A stretch of 42,318 bases of DNA from Mycobacterium sp. 1100029.7. Lineage in GTDB: Bacteria > Actinomycetota > Actinomycetes > Mycobacteriales > Mycobacteriaceae. Each line of letters starts with the position of its first letter. The stretch's first letter is position 1. The stretch is from the NCBI RefSeq assembly GCF_001665235.1, contig NZ_LZSC01000040.1, positions 1 through 42,318 of the forward strand, written 5' to 3'. A program made the position numbers and the translations under genes. Shown piece after piece: positions 25,953 to 34,415 of this stretch. The notes under the pieces are model-generated. The model saw only the letters and a list, made by a program, of their open reading frames with translations, had not been told where the DNA came from and ran no database searches.

Positions 25953-26738
25953 ATGGGTGGCATGAAGCTTGACGTTCATCTGCAAACGCATTCAGACACC
26001 AGCGTGCACGGTGCACAGCGCTACGTCGACGCGCCGAAAAGCGAGATCATGTTGCGCTGTGCACAATCTCTCGTGACCTCACTGAATCGGGCCGACGGTG
26101 ACATTCTGCTGCGGGTGTTCGACGATCATTCCGCAGCACCGGTGGTGACGACGTTGCGCCGGATCCTGGAAAGCTGCCGGCACCGCGTGGAATTCGTCCC
26201 GCTCGGGGACCGGGGGTACAACGCGTCCTGTCTCACTTCCTTCGCCAAGGCGCGCACCGATGCTCGCGAGATCGTGTACTTCGTCGAGGACGACTATCTG
26301 CACGCACCCTCGGCGATCCAGGAGATGCTCGATGCGCATGTGCGCTTCCGTGAGGTCCTCGGGGGTCGCGAAGTCGCCCTGCATCCCTATGACGACCCGA
26401 AAAACTACTGGAGCCCGATCTTCAGCCGGGAGGACTGTCGCGTCGTCTACGGCGATCGCAGGCACTGGCGTACCAATACCCACACCACCAACACGTGCTG
26501 GGTGGAAGTCGAGACGCTGCGCAGGAACTGGGAGCTTTTCGAGTCACTGGCCCGCTATTCCAGCACGCCTTACGGTCAGGAGCATCACATCTTCGAAGCA
26601 TCGACGATCAACAGGATCTGGCGCGAGCAGGTTGCCCTGTTCACTCCGATACCGTCGCTGGCACTTCATCTGCAACACGAAGAGCACCGCGACCCGTATC
26701 TCGACTGGACCCGATGGTGGCAATCCGCGGCCTACTGA
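25953..26738 (+). CDS. Putative glycosyltransferase (GT-A-like) inserted in ESX-1
   Basis: 261 aa from the ATG at 25953, chosen because GAGGA lies 7 nt upstream. An ATG at 25926 (270 aa) and one at 25962 are also in frame. The N-terminus (LDVHLQTHSDTSV) and DGDILLRVFDDHS look like the nucleotide-sugar half of a GT-A fold. YFVEDDYLHAPSAIQEML contains an acidic triad like the metal-binding DxD motif. NTHTTNTCWVEVETLRRNWE and YGQEHHIFEASTINRIW could be acceptor-side segments. There is no signal peptide or membrane helix, so it should be cytosolic. It is not part of the standard ESX-1 gene set. It converges on the GT9-DUF4254 gene, overlapping by 7 bp. Donor and acceptor are unknown. Confidence 0.7.
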   Translation: MGGMKLDVHLQTHSDTSVHGAQRYVDAPKSEIMLRCAQSLVTSLNRADGDILLRVFDDHSAAPVVTTLRRILESCRHRVEFVPLGDRGYNASCLTSFAKARTDAREIVYFVEDDYLHAPSAIQEMLDAHVRFREVLGGREVALHPYDDPKNYWSPIFSREDCRVVYGDRRHWRTNTHTTNTCWVEVETLRRNWELFESLARYSSTPYGQEHHIFEASTINRIWREQVALFTPIPSLALHLQHEEHRDPYLDWTRWWQSAAY

Positions 26739-28309
26739 TGCAGCTCGCGGTCCTGGAACAACTCGCAGTAACTGCGCTGTGCCGCCGATTTGAACTGGCG
26801 ATACACCTTGAAGGTGACCTCGCCGGCCTGCATGCGCGCGAGGAGTTCCTCCAGCCCTGCGAAGAGGTCGTCGTACTGCTCATGTAACACGCCAAGGCGG
26901 CCACCGGACTGATCCGGTTGCGTGGTGTGCACGATCCTGAGCGTGAGGACGGAAAGTCGATCGACGATGGTGCCCGGGGTCTCGGTGTGCAGCGGCGCAC
27001 CGGGATTGGGTTCCGCGCGTTCCAGCAGGTCCACGTCGATGTCCTCGATCGCGGCGTTGCGCCGGGCGTTGATGTCGTCGATGCAGCGTTTCCGGCGTAC
27101 CACCTCGGCGTCATCAGCATCGGGTCGGCGGACGGCGTCCTCGTGATGCCACAAAGCGAAGTTCAGCGAGTGGAGATAGCGAGCCTTGTCCGCGAGCCCG
27201 GCGGGGTTGCCGGTGGCGGCCGGTCGTTCGCTATGCCACAGCATCGCGCTGTCATAGAACTGGCGAACGGCTGCGAGTAGATCCGTCCCGGTCCAGTTGC
27301 GAAGTACAGCGTCCTGATCATCCTGCTCAGCCACAACACTTTCCAACGCTTCGAGCACTTCTTCGACCGCTATTTCCGCCATTGTCGTCCTGTCGAGGTG
27401 CCGGTGCGGCGCGAACCGGAATCCCCACGTCTGCGAACGCGTCGGTCCGAAAAGCCCCACTCCCGGCACCCGTGCCAGATCGGCGGCGTGCAACATCGAC
27501 GAGTCGACGCCTACGAACAGATCAGCCGTCGCGACCAATGCCATCGTGAGGTCCAGAGGCAGTCCGAGATAGGGAATGACGCGGTCACGCTCGCGCCCCA
27601 CAGTGAGTTCTTCGTATCCCATGCCGACCACCCAGGTCACGAAGTTCGGGTGGCGCGACAGGAACCGATCCAGCAGATCGATGAATCTAGTTACGGGCCA
27701 ACGCTTTTCTTCCCAGTTGGTGTCGGCATGCACGGCGAGCACCTTGGCACCGGTGGGCAGCGCGGCGCGGATCGAGCGGGCCTGCTGCTGCACGTGCGCC
27801 GGAATCGACAGTGGCTGCGCGAAGTCCTCGATGCGCAGCGACGGATCGAACAGCTGGGCCAGTCTGAACGTCGTATCCGCCGCGTGGCACTCCCCGCGGG
27901 GCACCACCACGTCGTGGTGGCCGAAGCCGATGCTTGTCGTAGGCGCGAGATGCTGCAGTAGCGGATCGATGACGACACTGGACAGCGAACCCCAGGGCAA
28001 GGTGTCGATGAAGACGTCGACGGCGCCGATCTCCGCCGCCAGTGCCTGGTAGTCGAGCGGACGTTCGGGATGCCCGGGCAGCGGCGGATGCCCCACCAGG
28101 GGAAGTCCGGTGATGTCCACCAACCGCGGGCTGACCTGCCGGAAGCACAGGTCGAACGCGGTCTTGGGACAGATCACTGTGATTGGGGCGGTGAACATTT
28201 CACCTAGGGCGCGCAGCGTCGGAAGGGTCAGGACGGCATCACCGATGTTGGTGACAAAGCACATCGCAGGTCGTTCTGCCTGCAGAAGTTCGGCCACCAT
28301 CCTCATCAC
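26732..28309 (-). CDS. GT9-family glycosyltransferase fused to a DUF4254 domain
   Basis: 525 aa from a GTG at 28309; ATGs at 28306 and 28300 are equally in frame. Residues about 14-320 match the heptosyltransferase-type GT9 fold, with NIGDAVLTLPTLRALGE (21-37), a conserved HADTNWEEKRWP segment and the donor-site FVGVDSSMLHAADLARVPG plus LFGPT (265-290). Residues about 338-525 are a DUF4254 domain with LWHSERPA, NFALWHHEDAVRR, KRCIDDINARRNAAIE and TPGTIVDRLSVLTLRI. DUF4254 is usually a separate protein of unknown function encoded near heptosyltransferase-like genes. The fusion suggests both act on one glycan. The protein is soluble. It starts 3 bp after the sulfotransferase stop, so it is co-transcribed with that gene and probably with espL. 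Confidence 0.85.
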   Translation of the reverse strand: MMRMVAELLQAERPAMCFVTNIGDAVLTLPTLRALGEMFTAPITVICPKTAFDLCFRQVSPRLVDITGLPLVGHPPLPGHPERPLDYQALAAEIGAVDVFIDTLPWGSLSSVVIDPLLQHLAPTTSIGFGHHDVVVPRGECHAADTTFRLAQLFDPSLRIEDFAQPLSIPAHVQQQARSIRAALPTGAKVLAVHADTNWEEKRWPVTRFIDLLDRFLSRHPNFVTWVVGMGYEELTVGRERDRVIPYLGLPLDLTMALVATADLFVGVDSSMLHAADLARVPGVGLFGPTRSQTWGFRFAPHRHLDRTTMAEIAVEEVLEALESVVAEQDDQDAVLRNWTGTDLLAAVRQFYDSAMLWHSERPAATGNPAGLADKARYLHSLNFALWHHEDAVRRPDADDAEVVRRKRCIDDINARRNAAIEDIDVDLLERAEPNPGAPLHTETPGTIVDRLSVLTLRIVHTTQPDQSGGRLGVLHEQYDDLFAGLEELLARMQAGEVTFKVYRQFKSAAQRSYCELFQDRELHQ

Positions 28310-28312
28310 CGC

Positions 28313-29128
28313 TCAGTGGTATCCGAAGCGCCGTGCCAGAGCGTCGACCTGCGACCAGCTCGGGTCTCCCGCGTCGATACGGTCTCGCGGCGACGGTGTC
28401 CGGCGCAGCGGCACCATGTTGCCCGTCTTCCACGGCAGCGGCGCACCGGCACGGAAGAACTGGCTGTCACCGACGGTCTCGGGTGCGCCGTGGGCCCATT
28501 CGGCGGCGTCCTCAGAAAACTTCAGTCCCCAGGGTGCCAACGCCGCGTCGAGCGCCGCCGCCGGCCTGGCCGCGAAAGCCTCGTAGCGCAATACCGCTAC
28601 ACCGGCGTCCTTGGCTGACAACGGCTGCAGGCATTCCGTCAACAGTTCGAGTGCCTCGGTCACGGTGTCCTTGATCCAGAAGTCGACGCTGCTGCGCGCC
28701 GTCGAAGTTCGGTGCAGCAGAAGGGAATTTACGACCTCGCGGGGGTCACGCAACACGAACAGCACCGCGGCTCCGGGGAAGCTGCGCCGAAGGGCGTCCA
28801 ACCGCATCGAGTACCTCGGGTTTTTCTCGCCCCAGATCGCACAGGGTGCGGCAAGCTGACTCAGCACAGTTCGTAACGCCCGGGCAGGGTTAGCGGTCGC
28901 GTGTGCGCACTGTTGGAAGTCGTGGTAAGCGCCGCGCTCCAGCAGGAAGGCCGCCAGGGTACCGACCACGGATGCACCGGACCGGTGGACTTCGAGCAGA
29001 TCGATCTCATCGAAGATGTTGATGTCCTCGTGGCGGTTGAGGAATTGGGTGACGATCGTCAACCCGGACCTCGGCGGTCCCACGACGAACAGTGGCGCAG
29101 CTGGACCGTCTCCCCGCAACGGCAGCAC
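28313..29128 (-). CDS. PAPS-dependent sulfotransferase inserted in ESX-1
   Basis: 271 aa from a GTG at 29128. The 5'-phosphosulfate loop is VVGPPRSGLT (15-24). GEKNP (100-104) is the usual KxP-like element near the catalytic site, and the 3'-phosphate motif is VLFVLRDPREVVNS (122-135). The length and the PxRSG loop fit the Sulfotransfer_1/3 group that transfers sulfate from PAPS to carbohydrates, lipids or tyrosine. The gene lies 33 bp after the espL stop in the same orientation and frame, and 3 bp before the GT9-DUF4254 gene, indicating one transcription unit. The target is unknown; a glycan made by the two neighbouring glycosyltransferases is the simplest guess. Confidence 0.87.
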   Translation of the reverse strand: MLPLRGDGPAAPLFVVGPPRSGLTIVTQFLNRHEDINIFDEIDLLEVHRSGASVVGTLAAFLLERGAYHDFQQCAHATANPARALRTVLSQLAAPCAIWGEKNPRYSMRLDALRRSFPGAAVLFVLRDPREVVNSLLLHRTSTARSSVDFWIKDTVTEALELLTECLQPLSAKDAGVAVLRYEAFAARPAAALDAALAPWGLKFSEDAAEWAHGAPETVGDSQFFRAGAPLPWKTGNMVPLRRTPSPRDRIDAGDPSWSQVDALARRFGYH

Positions 29129-29161
29129 CGCTTGACCCAGACCGTCACGCGTGAGCGTGTG

Positions 29162-29515
29162 TCATTCCTCCCCGGTGATTTGCTGCAGCGAATCGACGAT
29201 CTTGGCCAGCGCCTCAAAGGTCTCCCCCTGGCTGGCTTCGATGCTCGCGGCGGCTTCAGCGGTCGCCTTCAGGAGCGCCTCGTTGATGCGAGACTCCACG
29301 GCCTGCGCCCCCAGCCGCAGCAACCCGTCCTCGAGGTGCAGCTGCGTCAGCACCATGTCGCCGTTGATCACCACCTCGACCGTCTCCGAGTCATCCTTGG
29401 CGGTAAAGGATCCGGTGCCCCGCTGCTTCAAGGCACCCTCGAGGACGTCGCTGAACTTTTTGAATTCGCTCATGACCGCAGTGGCCTGCGGGTGCTCGTG
29501 TGGTTGCACTTTCAC
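29162..29515 (-). CDS. espL: EspL, ESX-1 secretion-associated YbaB-like protein
   Basis: 117 aa (115 in M. tuberculosis). A helix (FSDVLEGALKQRGTGSFTA) is followed by the conserved DSETVEVVINGDMVLTQLHL strands and a C-terminal helix, as in the YbaB/EbfC fold. I chose the GTG at 29515 because AAAGGA lies 5 nt upstream and the resulting length before GSF matches the M. tuberculosis protein; a later ATG (MSEFKK) would make it 14 residues shorter. EspL stabilises EspE, EspF and EspH in M. marinum. In M. tuberculosis it lies between espK and espB, whereas here it is next to eccE1 and followed by the sulfotransferase. Confidence 0.9.
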   Translation of the reverse strand: MKVQPHEHPQATAVMSEFKKFSDVLEGALKQRGTGSFTAKDDSETVEVVINGDMVLTQLHLEDGLLRLGAQAVESRINEALLKATAEAAASIEASQGETFEALAKIVDSLQQITGEE

Positions 29516-29658
29516 AACATCCTTTGCGTCGGGGATCGCCTGGCTACCTGGGCCATTGCCCCGTAGCGGCAGGTCCTCAGTGTAGGGCGACGTGTCCCCC
29601 GGCGACCGAGTGTTAGCTGCTTGTTCATCTGCCTTACACCGGATGTGCGGCTGCGTCG

Positions 29659-31053
29659 CTACCCGCTCCGGCGTGGCAATGCGGTCAGGTACCGGTTCTC
29701 CTCGGGTTGGGCAACCGGCTGAATCGGCAACTGGCGGTGGCGCGGAGTACTGATCACGTTGTTGCGCAGCACGATCCGGTCGACGCCGGGGTGTCGGCCC
29801 AGGTAGGTCGTCGCATGCGGCCACGCGATCTTGGACTCCGGGCCGGTCTGCGCCCCGATCAGATCGGCGAACTCCTGGAAATGCGCTGCGAGCGTGACGA
29901 TTCCACCCGCGGCCGCCGCGCGGACGGCAAATTGCATGAACGCACGCGCGTCGCCCAGGCTGATGCTCGCGTCGATGTCGTCGAACGGCATATAGACGGG
30001 GTACTTGCTTGCCGTCTCGCCCACCAACACGCCCGCTGAGCCGATCGGCAGCTGCCAATGACGGCCGAAGACGACAGTCTGTCCCTGCAACGCATCTCGC
30101 TGGCCACCGGAAACGTGCGAAAACCCGCGCGGCCTTTTCGGCTTGGTGGCCGTGGTCAGCAGAACCGTCGAGCGCGGAGCCATCCCCGCAGCGATCCGCA
30201 CCCTGGTGATGGTGTGATCGGCCGGCGCTGACCACCAGACGTCCGGGCCGCCGGGCGCGATGTAGGCGGCAGTGAAATTGTCCTGGCCCTTGATCTTGGA
30301 CCACTTCTCCCGGACGAAGCTGATTTCGGTAGCGCGGTCGAAATCGTCGAAGCTGCGGGAACCTTCGGCGTCGACCCCATGGCCGGCCAGCCGATCGGCG
30401 ATGCGTGTGGTCGAGGCAACCAGGTACCGTGCGATTCCCGCCGCACCCACGTCGCGCCGCTGGGCAGACTTCTGCGCACGCAGCGGGTCAGCGCGCACCA
30501 CGATCCAGGTCCGGCGCTGCGCCGGTGCCGGGTCCTCCCCGACCACCTGCTGATAACCGCTCAGTGCGTCCGCTGACGCGGTGGCGCCGATGCGGAAACC
30601 CGCCGAGACGATGTCGGCCTCCAGGTCGGGGCAATGCACCGCCAGCAGTTGTTCGAGCAGGCGCGTGTCGAGCACGTCGTCGGTGTGTGCCTTCCCGTCG
30701 ACGATCACCGTCGGCGTGAAGGGGCGCGGTATGAGTTCGATGACCGCCACCAGGTGCCGGCCCTGCCAACGCACCGCCACGTGGCTGCCCGGCGAAACGG
30801 TGGCACCGACCTCGGGCTCCGACGGCGGCTCGGGTGCCCGCCGGTGTCGCAGCAGCCAGGCGAACACCGCGGCCACCCAGCCGGTGAGCCGTCGACCGCG
30901 GAAGGTGACCGTGGCGATGACGGCGGCAACCGCCACCAGCGTCGGGCCGGCCCATTCGTAGTGGGTGCCCAGGAACAACAGGATGCACAGCGGGGCCAGC
31001 GCCGCCACCCACAGGGCATGACCGCTGGTGAATCGGAGCCGAAGTGATCGCAT
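29659..31053 (-). CDS. eccE1: EccE1, ESX-1 membrane complex component
   Basis: 464 aa (462 in M. tuberculosis). Two N-terminal transmembrane helices at about 12-29 and 36-52 are followed by a cytosolic domain with VAVRWQGRHLVAVIELIPR and the WWSAPADHTITRVRIA strand typical of EccE. EccE sits at the periphery of the ESX inner-membrane complex and stabilises it. It starts 8 bp after the mycP1 stop. A 143-bp gap separates it from espL. Confidence 0.95.
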   Translation of the reverse strand: MRSLRLRFTSGHALWVAALAPLCILLFLGTHYEWAGPTLVAVAAVIATVTFRGRRLTGWVAAVFAWLLRHRRAPEPPSEPEVGATVSPGSHVAVRWQGRHLVAVIELIPRPFTPTVIVDGKAHTDDVLDTRLLEQLLAVHCPDLEADIVSAGFRIGATASADALSGYQQVVGEDPAPAQRRTWIVVRADPLRAQKSAQRRDVGAAGIARYLVASTTRIADRLAGHGVDAEGSRSFDDFDRATEISFVREKWSKIKGQDNFTAAYIAPGGPDVWWSAPADHTITRVRIAAGMAPRSTVLLTTATKPKRPRGFSHVSGGQRDALQGQTVVFGRHWQLPIGSAGVLVGETASKYPVYMPFDDIDASISLGDARAFMQFAVRAAAAGGIVTLAAHFQEFADLIGAQTGPESKIAWPHATTYLGRHPGVDRIVLRNNVISTPRHRQLPIQPVAQPEENRYLTALPRRSG

Positions 31054-31061
31054 GAGTTCCG

Positions 31062-32423
31062 TCAGTGCCGCTTCAGTGCTCGTCCGACAAGGGCGACCAG
31101 TCCTAACGCCAGGATCAGGCCCATGACGCCCATCGTGACACCGTCGATCGGTCCGTGATCGGGTTTCGGCACCGGCACCGGCGGCTGAATTGCCTTGACG
31201 GCGTTCGGGGTTGGCGCCACAGCGGGTAGAACGTCCCAGGTGAGTGCGGCGACCGCGTCGATGATGCCCGCGCCGACAGCATCGTCGACACCACCGCCGG
31301 GGTGGCGCGCGGTCGCGGTAATGCGGTGCATGACCTCCGCCGGCGGTAGCTCCGGGAAGCGCTGACGCAGCAGCGCCGCCAGACCGGACACGTAGGCTGC
31401 GGCGAACGACGTCCCGGCGATCGGGACCGGACCTTCCTTGCCGGACAACGCATCCACCGGGTCACCGCCGGGACCGAGCGCAACCACGTTGTCCGCGGCC
31501 GCCGCGACCCCGACCCACGGTCCGTGCATCGAGAACTCGCTGGGTGCCCCGTCCTGGCCGACGCCTCCGACGGTGAGAACAAGAGGCGAATACCACGCCG
31601 GCGTGACGATGGTCTGAACGCCTTGCCAGCCACGTGGATCGGCGGGGATGGACGGGTCCGGCGGCGGATTCTGCGCGCAGTCCCCGCCCACGTTGCCGGC
31701 GGCGACGACAACCACGGCGCCCTTGACGTTCACCGCGTAGTTGAGCGCGCCGCCCAAAGTGGTCTCGTCGACTTGCTTCTTGGCTTTGAAGCAGGCCGCC
31801 TCACTGATGTTGATCACGCCGGCGCCGAGATTGGCGGCATGCACCACCGCGCGGGCCAGGCTGCGCACGGACCCGGCGGCCGGCGTCGCATTCGGGTCGC
31901 CTTGATCAGGTGGGGAATCTTTCGGCTCGAAGGCCTCCGACGTCTGCCGCACCGAGATCAGCCGAGCGTCGGGAGCGACGCCGACAAACCCGTCGGTCAA
32001 CGACGGACGGCCCGCGATGATGGAGGCGGTCAGGGTCCCGTGTGAATCGCAGTCCGAGAGCCCGTTGCCGTCCTTGATGACGAAGTCGCCGCCCGGCTCG
32101 GCGGGGACCCGTGGCGAGACGTCGACCCCGGTGTCGATGACGGCGACGCTGACGCCCGCGCCGGTGGCGAACTTCTGCGCCGCGGTGATGCCGAGATAGG
32201 TGTTGGGCCACGGCGCGTCATGGAAGTTGGTGCCCGGCAACGACAATGGCGCCTTGCATACCCGCTTCTGCTCTAGGGGCTGATCCGGACCCGTCACATC
32301 CGGCGGAACCGCGGCCGGATCGATCAGCGGCGGGGCGACAGCGGCGGCGGGCGGTGCGCTGAGCACTGTGAGGGTGAACGCCACCGTGATCAGGAAGATA
32401 CGGTGCACCGCCGGACGCTCCAT
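31062..32423 (-). CDS. mycP1: MycP1, mycosin subtilisin-like serine protease of ESX-1
   Basis: 453 aa (446 in M. tuberculosis). Signal peptide at about 1-28. The catalytic triad is D97 (VIDTGVD), H128 (CDSHGT) and S339 (AGTSFAAAYVSG), with oxyanion N244 (AAGNVGG). Cysteines at 56 and 125 and at 211 and 249 are consistent with the mycosin disulfides. The C-terminal transmembrane helix and a short basic tail anchor it in the membrane, with the protease domain outside. It cleaves EspB and is needed structurally for complex stability. CAGGAGA precedes the ATG. It heads the eccE1-espL-sulfotransferase-GT9 direction of transcription. Confidence 0.96.
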   Translation of the reverse strand: MERPAVHRIFLITVAFTLTVLSAPPAAAVAPPLIDPAAVPPDVTGPDQPLEQKRVCKAPLSLPGTNFHDAPWPNTYLGITAAQKFATGAGVSVAVIDTGVDVSPRVPAEPGGDFVIKDGNGLSDCDSHGTLTASIIAGRPSLTDGFVGVAPDARLISVRQTSEAFEPKDSPPDQGDPNATPAAGSVRSLARAVVHAANLGAGVINISEAACFKAKKQVDETTLGGALNYAVNVKGAVVVVAAGNVGGDCAQNPPPDPSIPADPRGWQGVQTIVTPAWYSPLVLTVGGVGQDGAPSEFSMHGPWVGVAAAADNVVALGPGGDPVDALSGKEGPVPIAGTSFAAAYVSGLAALLRQRFPELPPAEVMHRITATARHPGGGVDDAVGAGIIDAVAALTWDVLPAVAPTPNAVKAIQPPVPVPKPDHGPIDGVTMGVMGLILALGLVALVGRALKRH

Positions 32424-32474
32424 TCTCCTGGCCCTGGTTTGCCACCGGTCTACCTCGGTCGCGGGCCTGCGAGC

Positions 32475-32480
32475 ATCTTA
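32475..32480 (-). promoter_or_regulatory. Possible -10 element upstream of mycP1
   Basis: TAAGAT on the - strand fits the TANNNT mycobacterial -10 pattern, 52 bp before the mycP1 ATG in the 141-bp gap after eccA2. No convincing -35 is visible, which is common for mycobacterial promoters. Confidence 0.3.
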
Positions 32481-32564
32481 AACTTTTCGGCGGCGCCGAC
32501 ACCGCGTTTCCCAGATCGCTGCTCGGCTGGGTGCAGAGCAAACCTTGAGACGGGTCCAACCTGG

Positions 32565-34415
32565 TCAAAGCACTATCGGCACATGCTTTTCCGCGCAGGC
32601 GTCCTTCACGGCCGCAACGATGTCCTGGGTGCGAAGGGTCTGCAGATCCTCCACCGTTACCGAGCCTTTGTCCACGCGATGCTGGGCGGCCACCCGGGAG
32701 TCACGTAACCGTTCTGCGCGCTCGACGACGTTGCGGGCAAAACGACCGTTGTGCATCACGTCGATGCCGTGCTGACCGTCGGGTGCCCGGTAGTCACGCA
32801 ACGTCGCGCACGCTGCCTTCAGCGCCTCGGCGGTGGCGGGGTCGAGCACCGTGGCACGCGGGCTGCCATAGCGCACCGCGATCTCGACCAACTCGTCGGG
32901 CGAGTAGGACTCGAAGCGCAGTTTGCGGTTGAACCGGCCCCCCAGACCGGGGTTGACGGTGAGGAATTCGTCGACTTCCTTCTCGTATCCCGCACCGATG
33001 AAACAGAAGTCGAAGCGATGCACCTCGAGTGCCACCAGCAGCTGGTTGACCGCTTCCATGCCGATCATGTCGGGCCGGCCGTCCTGGTGACGCTCCACCA
33101 GCGAGTAGAACTCGTCCATGAACAAGATGCGGCCCAACGACCGACTGATCAACTCGTTGGTCTTGGGTCCCGACGCGCCGATGTGCTCCCCACAGAAATC
33201 GGCCCGCTTGACTTCGACGATCTCCGGATGGCGCACGATCCCCAGCCCGGCGTAAATCTTCCCCAATGCTTCGGCCGTGGTGGTCTTACCGGTGCCGGGC
33301 GGGCCGACCAGCAACATGTGGTTGGTCTGATTGGCCACCGGCAGACCCGCGGCCAGCCGCAGCGCACGAACCTCGATCTGGTCTTCGAGTTCGGCCACCG
33401 CACGTTTGACGTCAGCCAGCCCGACTTGGTTGTCGAGGAGCGCGCGACCCTCCTGTAGGAGTTCGCTGCGCCGCCCCTGGTTCTCCTCTTCCTGCCGCTG
33501 CTGCTCCGACAGCTCGGTGGTCACGTCCCATTTGTTGGTGCGGGAGCTGATCGCCTCCTCGTCGGTGACGACGAGTTGCAGTGCGGGGTCGGCCAGTGCC
33601 TGTTTGGCCGGCTCGATCAACGCGCCGTTGATGGTGGCCTTGGACAACCAGATCTGCGCCTTGGGCTCTTCGCCGAGTTGGCGGTGCGCCATCCCGCGCA
33701 CGTAGGCGAGGTCGGCGGCGATCAGCGGGAAATCAGTGGGATCGACTGCGGTGACCGCGGTTTCAAGATGCTGGCGACGTGTCTCAGTCGGTCCGCCGTA
33801 GCCGGCGCGCAGTTCGACCCGGTCGGTCCATTCCAGCGCCACCCGCGCCTGGCCGAGATGAGCCGCGGCGTGGGCTGCCAGGGTGCAGGTGGCCGCGGTC
33901 ACCGCCGACATGATGATGGCCTGGGGCGGCAGGATGGCGGCGGCGACAGCCACCACATCCGGCCATCGTTGGGTGGCGAACATCAGATAGGCCTCGATGT
34001 ACTGCTTCCACTGGTGGTTCTCCCACGTGTCGAGCAGCGTCGAATCCGCCAGTAGCGCTTCGGCTTTCTCGTATTGGCGATCGTCGATGAGCGCGCTGGC
34101 CAGAGCCAGTCCGGCGTGCGAGGCTTCGGTCACCGAAATCGACAGGTACGGACCGGCTTTGATCGGGGCCGACAGGCGCGCCCCGATCCGGTTGGTTTCC
34201 CGGTGCAGCCGGCTTCCGTAGGTGTAGAGCTGCTCGACGGTCGAGAGCGCCTCGTCGCCCGCGGCGATCCGACCCAGCCAGGCGTCGGCCATCGACGGGT
34301 CGACTTCGGTGGCTTCCCGGAACCGCGCCGCGGCTCCGGGGATGTCGGTGTCGAGTAGGGCCATCGCCGCATCGAAGTACTTGCGTGCGGCGGCTGGGGT
34401 GGTGCTGCTGGTCAT
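32565..34415 (-). CDS. eccA2: EccA2, AAA+ ATPase of ESX-2
   Basis: 616 aa (619 in M. tuberculosis). The N-terminal about 310 residues are TPR-like helices (AAARFREATEVDPSMADAWL). The CbbX-type AAA+ domain has Walker A GPPGTGKT (371-378), Walker B ILFMDEFY and a NPGLGGRFNRKLRF sensor segment. It is the ESX-2 counterpart of EccA1, presumably a cytosolic ATPase acting on EspG2-bound clients. The start overlaps the eccE2 stop by 4 bp (ATGA). Confidence 0.95.
   Translation of the reverse strand: MTSSTTPAAARKYFDAAMALLDTDIPGAAARFREATEVDPSMADAWLGRIAAGDEALSTVEQLYTYGSRLHRETNRIGARLSAPIKAGPYLSISVTEASHAGLALASALIDDRQYEKAEALLADSTLLDTWENHQWKQYIEAYLMFATQRWPDVVAVAAAILPPQAIIMSAVTAATCTLAAHAAAHLGQARVALEWTDRVELRAGYGGPTETRRQHLETAVTAVDPTDFPLIAADLAYVRGMAHRQLGEEPKAQIWLSKATINGALIEPAKQALADPALQLVVTDEEAISSRTNKWDVTTELSEQQRQEEENQGRRSELLQEGRALLDNQVGLADVKRAVAELEDQIEVRALRLAAGLPVANQTNHMLLVGPPGTGKTTTAEALGKIYAGLGIVRHPEIVEVKRADFCGEHIGASGPKTNELISRSLGRILFMDEFYSLVERHQDGRPDMIGMEAVNQLLVALEVHRFDFCFIGAGYEKEVDEFLTVNPGLGGRFNRKLRFESYSPDELVEIAVRYGSPRATVLDPATAEALKAACATLRDYRAPDGQHGIDVMHNGRFARNVVERAERLRDSRVAAQHRVDKGSVTVEDLQTLRTQDIVAAVKDACAEKHVPIVL

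Noticed and set aside
29516..30304. Upstream extension of the espL frame to 380 codons
   Set aside because: The extension is the out-of-frame shadow of eccE1. The GTG at 29515 with AAAGGA gives the family length.
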